Shown: positions 27,275 through 36,936 of the stretch, in pieces | Position numbering within the stretch: the first letter of the stretch is position 1 | Layout of the letters: each line of letters begins with the position of its first letter | Origin: Psychroserpens sp. Hel_I_66 | GTDB lineage: Bacteria > Bacteroidota > Bacteroidia > Flavobacteriales > Flavobacteriaceae | Direction: 5' to 3' | Assembly (NCBI RefSeq): GCF_000799465.1 | Contig: NZ_JUGU01000001.1 | Span: forward strand, 496,001-560,000 | Length of the DNA: 64,000 nt | Position numbers and translations under genes: made by a program | Notes under the pieces: model-generated | Told to the model about the DNA's origin: nothing | What the model saw: the letters and a program-made list of their open reading frames with translations, nothing else | Database searches by the model: none

Positions 27275-28201
27275 ATGAAGGTTACAGTAGTTGGAGCAGG
27301 AGCAGTTGGCGCAAGTTGCGCAGAATACATTGCAATCAAGGATTTTGCAAGTGAAGTCGTTTTGTTGGACATCAAAGAAGGTTTTGCAGAAGGTAAAGCA
27401 ATGGATTTAATGCAAACAGCATCACTAAACGGTTTTGATACCAAAATTACAGGTGTTACTAATGATTATTCTAAAACTGCAGATAGTGATATTTGTGTCA
27501 TTACTTCTGGGATTCCACGTAAGCCAGGGATGACTCGTGAAGAATTGATCGGTATTAATGCAGGTATTGTAAAAACAGTATCATCCAGTTTGATTGATCA
27601 CTCTCCAAATACTATTATTATTGTTGTTAGTAACCCAATGGATACAATGACCTATTTAGTGCACAAAACAACCAATTTACCAAAAGGTAAAATTATTGGT
27701 ATGGGTGGAGCATTGGATTCTGCACGTTTTAAGTACAGATTGGCAGAAGCTTTAGGAGCACCTATTAGTGATGTTGACGGTATGGTAATTGGTGGACATA
27801 GTGATACTGGTATGGTGCCATTAACACGTTTAGCTACTAGAAACTCTGTGCCAGTATCTGAGTTTATTTCCGAAGATAGATTGAATCAAGTCTTGGAAGA
27901 TACCAAAGTTGGTGGTGCAACATTAACCAAATTATTAGGTACTTCTGCTTGGTATGCTCCTGGAGCTGCGGTAAGTGGATTGGTTCAGGCGATTGCTTGT
28001 GACCAAAAGAAAATTTTCCCATGTTCTACACTTTTAGAAGGTGAGTACGGGCTAAATGACCTTTGTATTGGAGTGCCAGTGGTTTTAGGACGTAACGGTA
28101 TTGAGTCTATTGTGGACATAAAATTGAACGATGCAGAGAAATCACATATGAAAGAAAGTGCAGAAGGTGTTAAAAAAACTAACGATTTATTAGAATTGTA
28201 A
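27275..28201 (+). CDS. mdh: Malate dehydrogenase
   Basis: 308 residues, NAD-dependent, of the LDH-like MDH group. It has the Rossmann motif VGAGAVGASCAEYI at 4-17, the substrate arginine loop ITSGIPRKPGMTREE near 75, SNPMD near 120 and the catalytic His in GGHSDTGMVPL near 174. It interconverts malate and oxaloacetate in the TCA cycle. Arg rather than Gln in the mobile loop (IPRKPG) supports malate over lactate. Monocistronic, with a terminator 25 bp after the stop. Confidence 0.97.
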   Translation: MKVTVVGAGAVGASCAEYIAIKDFASEVVLLDIKEGFAEGKAMDLMQTASLNGFDTKITGVTNDYSKTADSDICVITSGIPRKPGMTREELIGINAGIVKTVSSSLIDHSPNTIIIVVSNPMDTMTYLVHKTTNLPKGKIIGMGGALDSARFKYRLAEALGAPISDVDGMVIGGHSDTGMVPLTRLATRNSVPVSEFISEDRLNQVLEDTKVGGATLTKLLGTSAWYAPGAAVSGLVQAIACDQKKIFPCSTLLEGEYGLNDLCIGVPVVLGRNGIESIVDIKLNDAEKSHMKESAEGVKKTNDLLEL

Positions 28202-28225
28202 TCACAACGCATTTTTAAATACATT

Positions 28226-28256
28226 AAAGGCTATCATAATAATGGTAGCCTTTTTT
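28226..28256 (+). terminator. mdh terminator
   Basis: 12-bp arms AAAGGCTATCAT/ATGGTAGCCTTT with one wobble, then a T-run. Confidence 0.8.
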
Positions 28257-28370
28257 AATTTATTCAAAATTATACTTTAAGTTTTCTACGGAAACACACC
28301 ACCACAATACAAATTCGTTAACGCTCTTGGGATAAACGACGAACTGTAAACCTGCTTTCTTTATTTTTTA

Positions 28371-28378
28371 TATATTTG
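28371..28378 (+). promoter_or_regulatory. -7 box TATATTTG abutting the next start codon
   Basis: An exact TAnnTTTG ending 4 nt before the ATG at 28383. If used, the mRNA would be leaderless or nearly so. Confidence 0.5.
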
Positions 28379-28382
28379 GCGC

Positions 28383-28991
28383 ATGAAATCGAGATGGTAC
28401 ATTAGTATTCTCATAATTACACTAACCTTATTAGGTGGCTTTGCGAGCAAACAGCAAACAGCTTCGCCTAATCAGGAGATTGTACTTCAGTTTTCTTCGG
28501 AAAATGTCTCGATCCAAGATACCAAAAATGCAATTGAGAATGTTAAGGAACAGTTGGAGATCGCTGGTATTAGTACTGTTGAAGTTCAATCACTTAAAGA
28601 TGGTCAATTACGTTTAACATACTTTAGCAATTCTGATGTTGAGAGCATCAAAATACTCTTATCTACTGCTTGTGATCTGGATTATGTTTCTAACGAAAAC
28701 AAATCATCAAAGCCACCTTCCGAAGAAAAAATAATCACTTATGATGTTGATGTTTATGAAATTCAGCAAGGTAATGACCTTTCTGAGCTGGATGGTAAAC
28801 TGGCATTAGAAACCAAAGCAGAGTACGACCGTTTCTTTAATCCGCATGTATTTGGAGCTACAGAAAACATACAAATTGATACTAAAGAATGTATCGAGAA
28901 GGTTGCTTACAAATTACATAAATCTGTTGCTATTGCAATAGATGATACGTCTTATAAAATCCCTGAAGTTCGCGCGGGACCTACAGTTTAA
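28383..28991 (+). CDS. Exported protein with SecD-P1-like region, upstream of secDF
   Basis: 202 residues. A hydrophobic N-terminus (about 7-22) acts as a signal peptide or anchor. Residues about 30-95 (IVLQFSSENVS, then VKEQLEIAGISTVEVQSLKDGQLRLTYF) resemble the ferredoxin-like P1 fold of SecD, and the gene lies 202 bp before secDF on the same strand. That similarity is weak and not tested. The remaining part has no motif I recognise. A separate promoter lies before secDF. Confidence 0.6.
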   Translation: MKSRWYISILIITLTLLGGFASKQQTASPNQEIVLQFSSENVSIQDTKNAIENVKEQLEIAGISTVEVQSLKDGQLRLTYFSNSDVESIKILLSTACDLDYVSNENKSSKPPSEEKIITYDVDVYEIQQGNDLSELDGKLALETKAEYDRFFNPHVFGATENIQIDTKECIEKVAYKLHKSVAIAIDDTSYKIPEVRAGPTV

Positions 28992-29109
28992 AGAATCGTT
29001 AGCTGTCAGTTGTATGACAGGTTTAGATTCAGCACATTTCCGAAGAAATAGGTATCAAATCACTGTTTATCTATTCATTTTAAAATTTCATATTACATAA
29101 AAAAAACAA

Positions 29110-29139
29110 TTGTCAGGTTACGTGTAAATTATATATTTG
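29110..29139 (+). promoter_or_regulatory. Canonical Bacteroidota promoter of secDF
   Basis: TTG at 29110-29112, exactly 19 nt spacer, then TATATTTG at 29132-29139, 54 nt before the ATG. Confidence 0.8.
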
Positions 29140-29193
29140 CGCGGTCGTTTTAAAACAGAAACGGAATTAAAATTTGACTTAAATATTTAAATA

Positions 29194-32184
29194 ATGCAAA
29201 ACAAAGGATTAGTAAAGTTATTTGCAGTGTTATTTGGATTGGTGAGTATTTACCAATTATCATTTACCTTCAAAAACAACCAAATTGACAACGCTGCAGA
29301 AACGTATGCAGAAAGTAAGTTCGATGAACCAGATGCTGTAAATGAGGCTGAAGTTCGTTATTTAGACTCTATAGCTAACGTAGAGGCTTACGATATAGGA
29401 ATTGCAACTTTTACAGGTAAAGAAGTAAAGGAAAAGGCAATGAACCTTGGTCTTGACCTTAAAGGTGGGCTTAATGTAATTCTTCAAATTTCTGTAAGGG
29501 ATATATTGGTAGGATTATCAAACAACAGTAAAGATCCAGCGTTTAACAAAGCGCTTATTGATGCTGAGGAAATCCAGAAAGATGCACAAGAATCATATCT
29601 TGAATCATTTTTTACAGCTTGGGAACAAGTTAAGGGTGACCAAAAATTAGCATCTCCAGATATTTTTGCTAATAAAGATATGGATGGGATTATAGATATC
29701 AACTATTCAGATTCAGAAGTAAGAAGTAAATTAGAAGAAAAAGTGGATGAGTCTATCGTGTCTGCTTTTGAGGTATTGCGTAAGCGTATTGACCAGTTTG
29801 GTGTCACGTCTCCAAATATTCAGCGTTTAGGAAACTCTGGACGTGTATTGGTAGAACTACCAGGTGTTAAGGATATTAAGCGTGCAACAGAATTAATTAC
29901 AACAACCGCACAATTACAATTTTGGGATGTTGATAATGGACAATCATTAGGTAATTTCTTTGCATTAACAAACGAAACATTAAGAAACAAACTTGGTGTT
30001 AACGAAGCGCAAGAAGCTACAGAGGTTCAAGATTCTACTGCTACAGGTGATACCGATTCTACAGTTGATGATTTATTGGGAGATACAACAACAGATTCTA
30101 CAGATGTAGCTGCTGTGAACCCAATTGGAGATTTAGTAGCTCCAGTAAGAAGCCAAGGTATTTTCGCTATTAAATTAGAGGATAAAGAAAAGTTAGCATC
30201 TTACTTAAATATGCCAGAAGTACGTGCAAACTTACCAGCAGAGGCACGTTACACAAAATTTGCTTTTGGTTTACCTGTAATAGATGAAGAAACTGGTTTA
30301 GAAACTGTTGATGTTTATGCATTAAAAGGAAATAGAGATGACGAACCAGAATTAAGTGGAGGTGTTGTTACAGATGCTCGTCAATCTTATACGCAAACAA
30401 ATAAGCCATCTGTGTCTATGCAGATGAATGCAAAAGGATCTAAAGTTTGGGAAGAAATGACCGGAAGAGCAAATGCTCAAGGGACTAAAATTGCAATCGT
30501 TTTAGATGATATTGTATATTCTGCACCAACAGCTTCTAGTGGAGCAATTTCTGGTGGAAATACTGAAATCTCTGGAAACTTTACAGTAAAGGAAGCAGAA
30601 GATTTAGCTAACGTTTTAAGAGCTGGTAAATTACCTGCAAGAGCTGAAATTATCCAGGCAGACCAAGTTGGACCTTCATTGGGACAAGAAGCTATTGAAA
30701 GTGGTTCTAAATCATTTTTAATTGCATTGGCTTTAGTATTGCTTTGGATGGTTATGTACTACGGTAAAGCAGGTGTCTTCGCAGATATTGCTTTGTTGTT
30801 AAACATTTTATTGATTTTCGGTGTATTATCAGGATTAGGAGCAGTATTGACATTACCTGGTTTAGCTGGTATTGTTTTAACCATTGGTATGTCGGTAGAT
30901 GCGAACGTACTTATATTTGAGAGGATCAGGGAAGAACTCGGTAAAGGAAAATCGCAAAAAGAAGCGGTTAAAGATGGTTTTGCAAATGCATTATCTTCAA
31001 TCTTAGATGCAAATATTACAACTGGTTTAACTGCCTTGATATTATTCGTTTTTGGAACAGGACCTATAAAAGGTTTTGCAACAACGTTATTAATTGGTAT
31101 TCTAACCTCTTTATTTACTGCAATTTTTATTACTCGTTTATTAGTAGACTGGTATGTAAACAGCGGTAAAAAACTAGATTTCTCTACATCTATAACTAAG
31201 AACTTATTCCAGAATAACAATATTAACTTTATTAGCAAACGTAAGGTTGCTTATATCATTTCTGGTATTTTAATATTAGTGAGTTTAGGTTCTTTGTTCA
31301 CTAATAAACTAGATCAAGGTATTGATTTTGTTGGAGGTAGAACATACCAAGTACGTTTTACGGAAGCAGTTAATTCAGAGGAGGTTGCTGCAGATTTAAC
31401 TTCAGTATTCAATAGTGTTGAGGTGAAGACAATTGGTAGTCCAAACCAACTTAAAATTTCTACCAAATATAAGGTAGATGAAAATTCAGTTGAAGCAGAC
31501 GAAGAAGTAAAAACTAAGTTGTTTAACGGATTGCAATCTTATTTGCCTGCAGGAGAGACATTCAAAGATTTTTCCGAAGGAAGAGATGACGTAGGTATCG
31601 TGCTTTCCAGTAAAGTAAGTCCAACAATTGCAGATGATATTAAAAGAGAATCCCTTTTTGCGGTCTTAGGCTCGCTATTGGTGGTGTTCTTGTATATATT
31701 GTTCCGTTTCAAGAAATGGCAATTCTCAATTGGTGCAGTAGCAGCAGTGTTTCATGATGTGATTATAGTATTGGGTATTTTCTCATTACTTTATAAGTTC
31801 ATGCCATTTAGTATGGAAATCGATCAAGCTTTCATCGCAGCAATCCTTACCGTAATTGGTTACTCGCTTAATGATACCGTTGTTGTATTTGATAGAATTA
31901 GAGAGGAACTTGCAGAACGTGGCGGATTCAAAGGTGGAAAAAACATTAACGCAGCCATAAACAGCACGTTGAGTAGAACCTTAAATACATCATTAACAAC
32001 ATTAGTGGTGTTATTGGCAATGTTCATTTTTGGTGCAGAATCTCTTAGAGGTTTATTATTTGCATTGATAGTTGGTGTCGTAGTTGGTACATACTCTTCA
32101 GTATTTATAGCAACACCTTTAATGTATGATACGTTAAAGAATAAAGGGGTTGATCCTTTAAAAAAAGAAGAGGAGATTAAATAA
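29194..32184 (+). CDS. secDF: Fused protein translocase subunit SecDF
   Basis: 996 residues. SecD (about 1-650) and SecF (about 660-996) are fused, as is usual in Bacteroidota. Each half has six membrane helices and a periplasmic domain. SecDF uses the proton gradient to help pull proteins through SecYEG. Motifs include GLDLKGGLNV near 89, RIDQFGV near 200, SVDANVLIFERI near 570 and GIDFVGGRTYQV near 710. An Asp/Thr/Ser-rich linker lies at about 271-305 between the periplasmic parts. It has its own canonical promoter and a terminator with a UUCG loop. Confidence 0.97.
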   Translation: MQNKGLVKLFAVLFGLVSIYQLSFTFKNNQIDNAAETYAESKFDEPDAVNEAEVRYLDSIANVEAYDIGIATFTGKEVKEKAMNLGLDLKGGLNVILQISVRDILVGLSNNSKDPAFNKALIDAEEIQKDAQESYLESFFTAWEQVKGDQKLASPDIFANKDMDGIIDINYSDSEVRSKLEEKVDESIVSAFEVLRKRIDQFGVTSPNIQRLGNSGRVLVELPGVKDIKRATELITTTAQLQFWDVDNGQSLGNFFALTNETLRNKLGVNEAQEATEVQDSTATGDTDSTVDDLLGDTTTDSTDVAAVNPIGDLVAPVRSQGIFAIKLEDKEKLASYLNMPEVRANLPAEARYTKFAFGLPVIDEETGLETVDVYALKGNRDDEPELSGGVVTDARQSYTQTNKPSVSMQMNAKGSKVWEEMTGRANAQGTKIAIVLDDIVYSAPTASSGAISGGNTEISGNFTVKEAEDLANVLRAGKLPARAEIIQADQVGPSLGQEAIESGSKSFLIALALVLLWMVMYYGKAGVFADIALLLNILLIFGVLSGLGAVLTLPGLAGIVLTIGMSVDANVLIFERIREELGKGKSQKEAVKDGFANALSSILDANITTGLTALILFVFGTGPIKGFATTLLIGILTSLFTAIFITRLLVDWYVNSGKKLDFSTSITKNLFQNNNINFISKRKVAYIISGILILVSLGSLFTNKLDQGIDFVGGRTYQVRFTEAVNSEEVAADLTSVFNSVEVKTIGSPNQLKISTKYKVDENSVEADEEVKTKLFNGLQSYLPAGETFKDFSEGRDDVGIVLSSKVSPTIADDIKRESLFAVLGSLLVVFLYILFRFKKWQFSIGAVAAVFHDVIIVLGIFSLLYKFMPFSMEIDQAFIAAILTVIGYSLNDTVVVFDRIREELAERGGFKGGKNINAAINSTLSRTLNTSLTTLVVLLAMFIFGAESLRGLLFALIVGVVVGTYSSVFIATPLMYDTLKNKGVDPLKKEEEIK

Positions 32185-32205
32185 TTCCCATTCACATATT
32201 TTATA

Positions 32206-32234
32206 AAAACCATTTCTTCGGAAATGGTTTTTTT
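32206..32234 (+). terminator. secDF terminator with a UUCG tetraloop built on the CTTCGGAA repeat
   Basis: Arms AAAACCATTTC/GAAATGGTTTT close a TTCG loop, followed by a run of T. The loop and its closing bases are a copy of the dispersed octamer at 32216. Confidence 0.88.
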
Positions 32235-32331
32235 ATGCTTTTATTCTTCGGAAATTTTATTGTTTTTGAAATTTAGTTCAACAGTAATAACAATAAGATT
32301 TTTATATCTTACAGATGTAAAGATTTCTAGC

Positions 32332-32859
32332 ATGCTTAAAATAGTACTTACAATTCTTTCGGTTTTGGTATTATCATTTTCGAATGCGCAAAGTGGAGAA
32401 AAACCAGAACCTGAAAAATATAGAACCAAATTTAAAGATGTATTATTCTCACCAGGAATAATTGTTCAGCATGAAACATTTTTAGAGTTTAACATATCTG
32501 TTGGTGAAGTGACAGCCATAAATGATAAGATTCCAATTATAGGTTTTGAAGGATTGAGATTAGGGTTTGAAACCAATTTGAGAGATGGTAAAGATCATAC
32601 AATAGCGCCAAAAATTGGATATGAAATTTCGGTGACGGTATTTTCAATACGACTATCTGCAGTGAATTATTTTCAGAATGGAAATTCAGAATTTAGACTT
32701 CTTCCAGAAATTGGCATAAGTTTAAATGGTTGGGCAAATCTTACTTATGGCTACGGAATCCCTTTTAATAACGGAAATCTTAACAACGTAAGTTCTCACA
32801 GAGTGGGATTAAGCTTTAATTTAGATAAGCGCTTAAGTAATGCTTTATTTGAGAATTAA
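32332..32859 (+). CDS. Small secreted or outer-membrane beta-barrel-like protein
   Basis: 175 residues from ATG 32332. A longer frame from 32224 starts inside the secDF terminator and is rejected. The signal peptide ends FSNAQ (about residue 20). The rest is strand-rich with alternating hydrophobic residues, for example APKIGYEISVTVFSIRLS and LLPEIGISLNGWANLTYGYG, and ends in LSNALFEN. It could be a small barrel. No family is recognised. Its 3' end overlaps the convergent DUF192 gene by 4 bp. Confidence 0.7.
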   Translation: MLKIVLTILSVLVLSFSNAQSGEKPEPEKYRTKFKDVLFSPGIIVQHETFLEFNISVGEVTAINDKIPIIGFEGLRLGFETNLRDGKDHTIAPKIGYEISVTVFSIRLSAVNYFQNGNSEFRLLPEIGISLNGWANLTYGYGIPFNNGNLNNVSSHRVGLSFNLDKRLSNALFEN

Positions 32860-33362
32860 TCTATAGATTTAAATTCAATTAAATCGCCCTTTTGTAGAGT
32901 CCATTTGTCACTCAAACCAGCATTAACTTCGAGAACATATTTTGCGGGAGCTTCAGATGGTAGAGACGTTTCGTTCATAGGTTGCGCATTTTTTTGAATG
33001 CTAACAATGGTTTTGTCTTCAGCAATAAAAATAATATCCAAAGGGATTTCAGTGTTCTTCATGTAAAATGCGCGAAAATCGGTATCTGGAAAAATAAATA
33101 GCATGCCTTGCGTATTTTTCATACTTGAGCGGTACATCAAACCAGTTTGGGTAGCATACTCATCATCTGCAATCTCGATATCCAGAGATACCAATAAAGA
33201 ATCTGTAGTCGCTTTTTTAAGTTGAAGTTCACCCTCCTTTTTAAACGTGATTTCCACTTTTTTTACTTCGGAAGATTTGCGCTCTTCCTTACATGACGAG
33301 AGTTGCAGGGCAACGCTTCCGAAGAAAAAACAAATCATAATCCTTAAAGCAGCATGTTTCAT
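32856..33362 (-). CDS. DUF192 lipoprotein
   Basis: 168 residues. A lipobox ending LSSC gives a lipidated Cys24. Residues about 55-165 form a DUF192 domain with TQTGLMYRSSMKNTQGMLFIFP, FYMKNTEIPLDIIFI and KYVLEVNAGLSDKW, all typical. The fold is known but the function is not. It lies 2 bp downstream of lgt, the enzyme that would lipidate it, and is probably cotranscribed with it. Confidence 0.88.
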   Translation of the reverse strand: MKHAALRIMICFFFGSVALQLSSCKEERKSSEVKKVEITFKKEGELQLKKATTDSLLVSLDIEIADDEYATQTGLMYRSSMKNTQGMLFIFPDTDFRAFYMKNTEIPLDIIFIAEDKTIVSIQKNAQPMNETSLPSEAPAKYVLEVNAGLSDKWTLQKGDLIEFKSID

Positions 33363-33364
33363 TT

Positions 33365-34192
33365 CTAGCTCAATTTCGTTTTTGGCTTGTAAATAAACAT
33401 GAAATATAAACCGATAAGTACAAACGGAATACTTAGCATTTGACCTGTGTTTAGACCAAATAGTGTGAAATATTCGTCGCCTTGAGGTTCTTTGACGAAT
33501 TCCACGAAAAACCTAATAGACCAAAGCATGACCAAAAATAATCCAAATAGGAACCCTTGTTGCTCGCTCTTTTTAGTTTTCCAGTAGAAATACCATAATG
33601 CCAAAAACACAAAAATATAACTTCCCGCTTCGTAAAGTTGAGCAGGATGTCTTGGGAAATTCTCACCTAAATCTTTAAATACGACTCCAAAATCACTTCC
33701 AGTTGGCTTACCAATAATTTCCGAATTTATAAAATTACCCAATCTCACAAATACTGCTCCAGAGGCTACTGGTATTACTACGCGATCGAGAATCCAAAGT
33801 ACCGTTTTGTGTAATACTTTTTTATTGTATATGTACATGGAGATAATCATGGCGATGGCAGCACCATGACTGGCCAAACCTTGAAAACCTGTAAATTCAA
33901 ATCCGCCTTTAAATTTAAAAGGGAGAAAAATGCTGAAAAAGTCTTCTCTGATTAATTCTGGTTGGTAAAAAATAACATGACCCAATCGTGCTCCCAGCAT
34001 AATCCCAATAACAGCATAAATAAAAAGTGAATCTAAAGACGCTTCTCCTTGACCCTCGTTTTTGTAAATGCGTTTCATGATTTGCAATCCAATAATAAAG
34101 GCAAGAATCCACATCACACTGTAATAATGTAATGTAAAAAATCCTAAATCTAATCCTTTTGAAGGATCCCAAACCATATCAAGAGCAATCAT
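33365..34192 (-). CDS. lgt: Prolipoprotein diacylglyceryl transferase
   Basis: 275 residues with about seven membrane helices. Lgt transfers diacylglycerol from phosphatidylglycerol to the lipobox cysteine of prolipoproteins in the inner membrane. The signature RLGNFINSEIIGKPTG near 150 contains the conserved Arg and Asn, and GLASHGAAIAM near 110 matches the catalytic His region. Many lipoproteins in this window would be its substrates. First gene before the DUF192 lipoprotein. Confidence 0.95.
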   Translation of the reverse strand: MIALDMVWDPSKGLDLGFFTLHYYSVMWILAFIIGLQIMKRIYKNEGQGEASLDSLFIYAVIGIMLGARLGHVIFYQPELIREDFFSIFLPFKFKGGFEFTGFQGLASHGAAIAMIISMYIYNKKVLHKTVLWILDRVVIPVASGAVFVRLGNFINSEIIGKPTGSDFGVVFKDLGENFPRHPAQLYEAGSYIFVFLALWYFYWKTKKSEQQGFLFGLFLVMLWSIRFFVEFVKEPQGDEYFTLFGLNTGQMLSIPFVLIGLYFMFIYKPKTKLS

Positions 34193-34258
34193 ACTATTTA
34201 ATTTTGAAGGGATAAAGATACTATTATTGAATAAACTAGAGATGTTGTTAAGATAGTT

Positions 34259-34306
34259 TTAATCTTCTTTTTCTGGAACAGGGTCGTATCCAGATCTTCC
34301 TCAAGG
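34259..34306 (-). pseudogene. Remnant of a second yidD 3' end
   Basis: 48 bases that read [22 protein letters not shown] on the minus strand, parallel to the tail of intact yidD ([16 protein letters not shown]). Nearly all differences are at third codon positions; the exceptions are Trp to stop (TGG to TGA) and one Asp to Glu. It lies about 70 bp beyond the intact tail and looks like the old gene end left after replacement. Confidence 0.75.
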
Positions 34307-34322
34307 CGCTGGAGCGAAAAAG

Positions 34323-34343
34323 AAAATGTACAGTGTACATTTT
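34323..34343. terminator. Palindrome AAAATGTACA-G-TGTACATTTT, possible terminator
   Basis: 10-bp inverted arms around one base; as RNA an 8-bp stem with a 5-nt loop, followed by T-runs on both strands. It lies in the insert between intact yidD and its remnant. Confidence 0.5.
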
Positions 34344-34372
34344 TAGCGATCAGGCGAGCTGGCGCGCATGCA

Positions 34373-34444
34373 AATTTTTAGTTGTCATCCTTCTCAGGTA
34401 CTGGATCATATCCCGATCTTCCCCAGGGATGACAACTAAAAATT
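34373..34444. repeat. 18-bp perfect inverted repeats around the yidD tail
   Basis: Left arm 34373-34390 and right arm 34427-34444, reverse complements without mismatch, 36 bp apart. They enclose the last codons of yidD; part of each arm is coding. Confidence 0.85.
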
Positions 34445-34614
34445 CTGATTATGGACAATCTTCCGCCTTTCCATAATCCATGTTTTTCTAAAGCTTCTTT
34501 AGTGTACTGGGAACATGTAGGTTGAAATCTGCAACTTGCAGGCGTTAATGGTGAAATCAAGGTTTGATAGACTTTAATCAAGAATAAAAAGGGAGCTACT
34601 AAAAAACGCTTCAT
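34378..34614 (-). CDS. yidD: Membrane protein insertion efficiency factor YidD
   Basis: 78 residues, the usual size. It has an N-terminal amphipathic helix, the cysteine-rich core [17 protein letters not shown] near 25-41 and the conserved end [13 protein letters not shown]. YidD assists YidC-dependent membrane insertion at the inner membrane. It starts 2 bp after the cysS stop, so they are coupled. The last 15 or so codons lie inside an inverted repeat and appear to have been exchanged. Confidence 0.95.
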   Translation of the reverse strand: MKRFLVAPFLFLIKVYQTLISPLTPASCRFQPTCSQYTKEALEKHGLWKGGRLSIIRIFSCHPWGRSGYDPVPEKDDN

Positions 34615-34616
34615 GA

Positions 34617-36098
34617 TTAATTTGTAGAAAACGTTGTCCCATCCTTACCATCATTTAATTGAATACCTTTTGCAGCCAGTTCATCACGTATTTTGTCTGA
34701 CATCGCAAAATCCTTATTGGCACGTGCTTCTTGACGCAGTTGGATTAAAAGCTCCACAGCACCAGAAAGTTTTTCCGTTCCTGTATTTGATTTAGCAGAA
34801 TTTTCTAACCCTAAAACATCATATGTGAAGTCTGTCATGGTTTTTTTAAGGAGTTCTAGATCTTCCGAAGATAAAGAGGCATCGCCAGTTTTTATCTGGT
34901 TGACCCATTTAGCAGCTTCAAAGAGGTGCGCTATTAAAATAGGGGAATTAAAATCGTCATTCATCGCATGATAACAGTTTTGACGCCATGCTTTAATATC
35001 ATAGGTCGAATTTACACCAGCATGTAGTTCGTCAAGAAGATGAACAGCATCCATTAATCTATGAAACCCTTTTTCACTCGCCAATAAACCATCATCGGTT
35101 AAATCTAAAACGCTTCGGTAAGAGGATTGAGCATTAAAAAATCGAATAACGCTCGGGCTAAATCCTTTAGACATGATATCGTTTTTACCGGAAATCAATT
35201 CCGCAGGATTGATAATATTACCAGTGGATTTAGACATACGTTGTCCGTTCATTTGCAACATATTGGCGTGCATCCAATAATTTACGGGAGCGAAGCCTTT
35301 TGCAGCTTCACTTTGTGCGATTTCACATTCGTGGTGCGGGAATTTTAAATCCATTCCGCCACCATGAATATCAAAATTGTCGCCTAAATATTTGGTGCTC
35401 ATTGCAGTACATTCTAAATGCCAACCTGGGAAACCATCACTCCAAGGTGAGGGCCAACGCATGATGTGTTGCGGTTCGGCACGTTTCCAAAGTGCAAAAT
35501 CCTGCGGATTCTTTTTATCACTCTGCCCATCTAAAGCTCTCGTGTTGTGGATGAGGTCTTCGAGTTTGCGCTTGCTTAAAATTCCGTAGTTATTCGTTTC
35601 ATTAAATTTATGAACATCAAAATAGACCGATCCATTGACCACATACCCAAAACCATTATCTATAATGGTTTTAATAAGTTCAATTTGCTCGATGATATGT
35701 CCAGTAGCAGTTGGTTCAATACTTGGCGGTAAAAAATTAAACGTGTTTAACGTGTTGTGAAAATCTACGGTGTAGCGCTGCACGACTTCCATTGGTTCAA
35801 TCTGCTCTAAACGTGCTTTTTTGGTAATTTTATCTTCACCAACATCTGCGTCATTTTCTAAATGTCCTGCATCTGTAATATTTCTAACATACCGCACTTT
35901 ATAGCCTAAATGCTTTAAGTAACGAAACACCATATCAAATGACATAAATGTTCTCACATTCCCCAAATGTACATTGCTATATACTGTAGGGCCACAAACG
36001 TACATGCCTACATATCCTTTTTCTATAGGTTCAAAAGTGTCTTTTTTTCCGCTAAGGGTATTGTAAATTTGGATAGTTTGCTCCTCGTACAAGTGCAT
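34617..36098 (-). CDS. cysS: Cysteinyl-tRNA synthetase
   Basis: 493 residues, class I. It charges tRNA-Cys. The HIGH-like motif is SNVHLGN near 41, preceded by the zinc Cys in YVCGPTVY, and KMSKS is RMSKSTGN near 290. [15 protein letters not shown] near 245 carries further zinc ligands. The C-terminal DALR domain follows. Cotranscribed with yidD. The gene is full length. Confidence 0.97.
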   Translation of the reverse strand: MHLYEEQTIQIYNTLSGKKDTFEPIEKGYVGMYVCGPTVYSNVHLGNVRTFMSFDMVFRYLKHLGYKVRYVRNITDAGHLENDADVGEDKITKKARLEQIEPMEVVQRYTVDFHNTLNTFNFLPPSIEPTATGHIIEQIELIKTIIDNGFGYVVNGSVYFDVHKFNETNNYGILSKRKLEDLIHNTRALDGQSDKKNPQDFALWKRAEPQHIMRWPSPWSDGFPGWHLECTAMSTKYLGDNFDIHGGGMDLKFPHHECEIAQSEAAKGFAPVNYWMHANMLQMNGQRMSKSTGNIINPAELISGKNDIMSKGFSPSVIRFFNAQSSYRSVLDLTDDGLLASEKGFHRLMDAVHLLDELHAGVNSTYDIKAWRQNCYHAMNDDFNSPILIAHLFEAAKWVNQIKTGDASLSSEDLELLKKTMTDFTYDVLGLENSAKSNTGTEKLSGAVELLIQLRQEARANKDFAMSDKIRDELAAKGIQLNDGKDGTTFSTN

Positions 36099-36189
36099 AG
36101 TGCTAGGTTTTTAAAGGTCTTTTTCTATTCTGAAATGTGCTCATGCAGTCAAAGCTAACATTTTATTTCTTCTTCGGAAATTGGAATCC

Positions 36190-36867
36190 TTAAAAAGTAG
36201 TATCTAAATTGATATAATCTAAAAACTCACGTTTGGTTTCCTTATTTTTAAATTGCCCACCAAACTCTGAAGTTACTGTGCTGCTATCTACATCTCTAAT
36301 GCCTCTTGAATTAACACATAAATGTTTTGCGTCAATAACGCAAGCAACATCTTGAGTATTGAGAACATCTTGAAGTTCTTTAACGATTTGAATAGTCAAA
36401 CGCTCTTGTACTTGTGGGCGTTTTGCAAAATAATCTACGATTCGATTCATTTTGGAGAGTCCCACAACAGTACCATTTGATATATAGGCAACATGTGCTT
36501 TACCAACAATAGGGAGTAAGTGGTGCTCACAAGTAGAATAAACGGTAATGTTTTTCTCTACGAGCATTTCACCATATTTATATTTATTCTCAAAGGTGGA
36601 TGCGCTAGGTTTTTTAGCAGGATCGAGTCCTCCAAAAATTTCATTCACGAACATTTTGGCAACTCTATTAGGAGTTCCCTTTAGGCTATCATCGGTTAAA
36701 TCAAGACCTAACGTTTCCATAATATGTCTTACGTCATCTTTAATGATATCTATTTTTTCTGGTGATGTTAATTTGAAGGCATCATTTCGCAAAGGGGTTT
36801 CAAAAGATGATCCTACATGGTTATCACCAATGGCATCATGATTTTGAATGTCTTTTTCTATTTTCAT
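36190..36867 (-). CDS. folE: GTP cyclohydrolase I
   Basis: 225 residues. FolE opens GTP to dihydroneopterin triphosphate, the first step of folate and, through QueD and QueE, queuosine synthesis. Zinc and active-site residues are visible in YSTCEHHLLPIVGKAHVAYI near 118 and CVIDAKHLCVNSRG near 185. QERLTIQIVKEL is also typical. A -7 box and a hairpin lie in its leader. Confidence 0.97.
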   Translation of the reverse strand: MKIEKDIQNHDAIGDNHVGSSFETPLRNDAFKLTSPEKIDIIKDDVRHIMETLGLDLTDDSLKGTPNRVAKMFVNEIFGGLDPAKKPSASTFENKYKYGEMLVEKNITVYSTCEHHLLPIVGKAHVAYISNGTVVGLSKMNRIVDYFAKRPQVQERLTIQIVKELQDVLNTQDVACVIDAKHLCVNSRGIRDVDSSTVTSEFGGQFKNKETKREFLDYINLDTTF

Positions 36868-36936
36868 TTGTTAAATTCCGAAGTAAAGAGTATTACTTTT
36901 TTTTAAAAATTACAATTCTTTCCTAAAAAGGAAATG

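Noticed and set aside
32224..32331. 36-codon extension of the small barrel-like protein
   Set aside because: Begins inside the secDF terminator and would bury the signal peptide; ATG 32332 gives a normal signal sequence.
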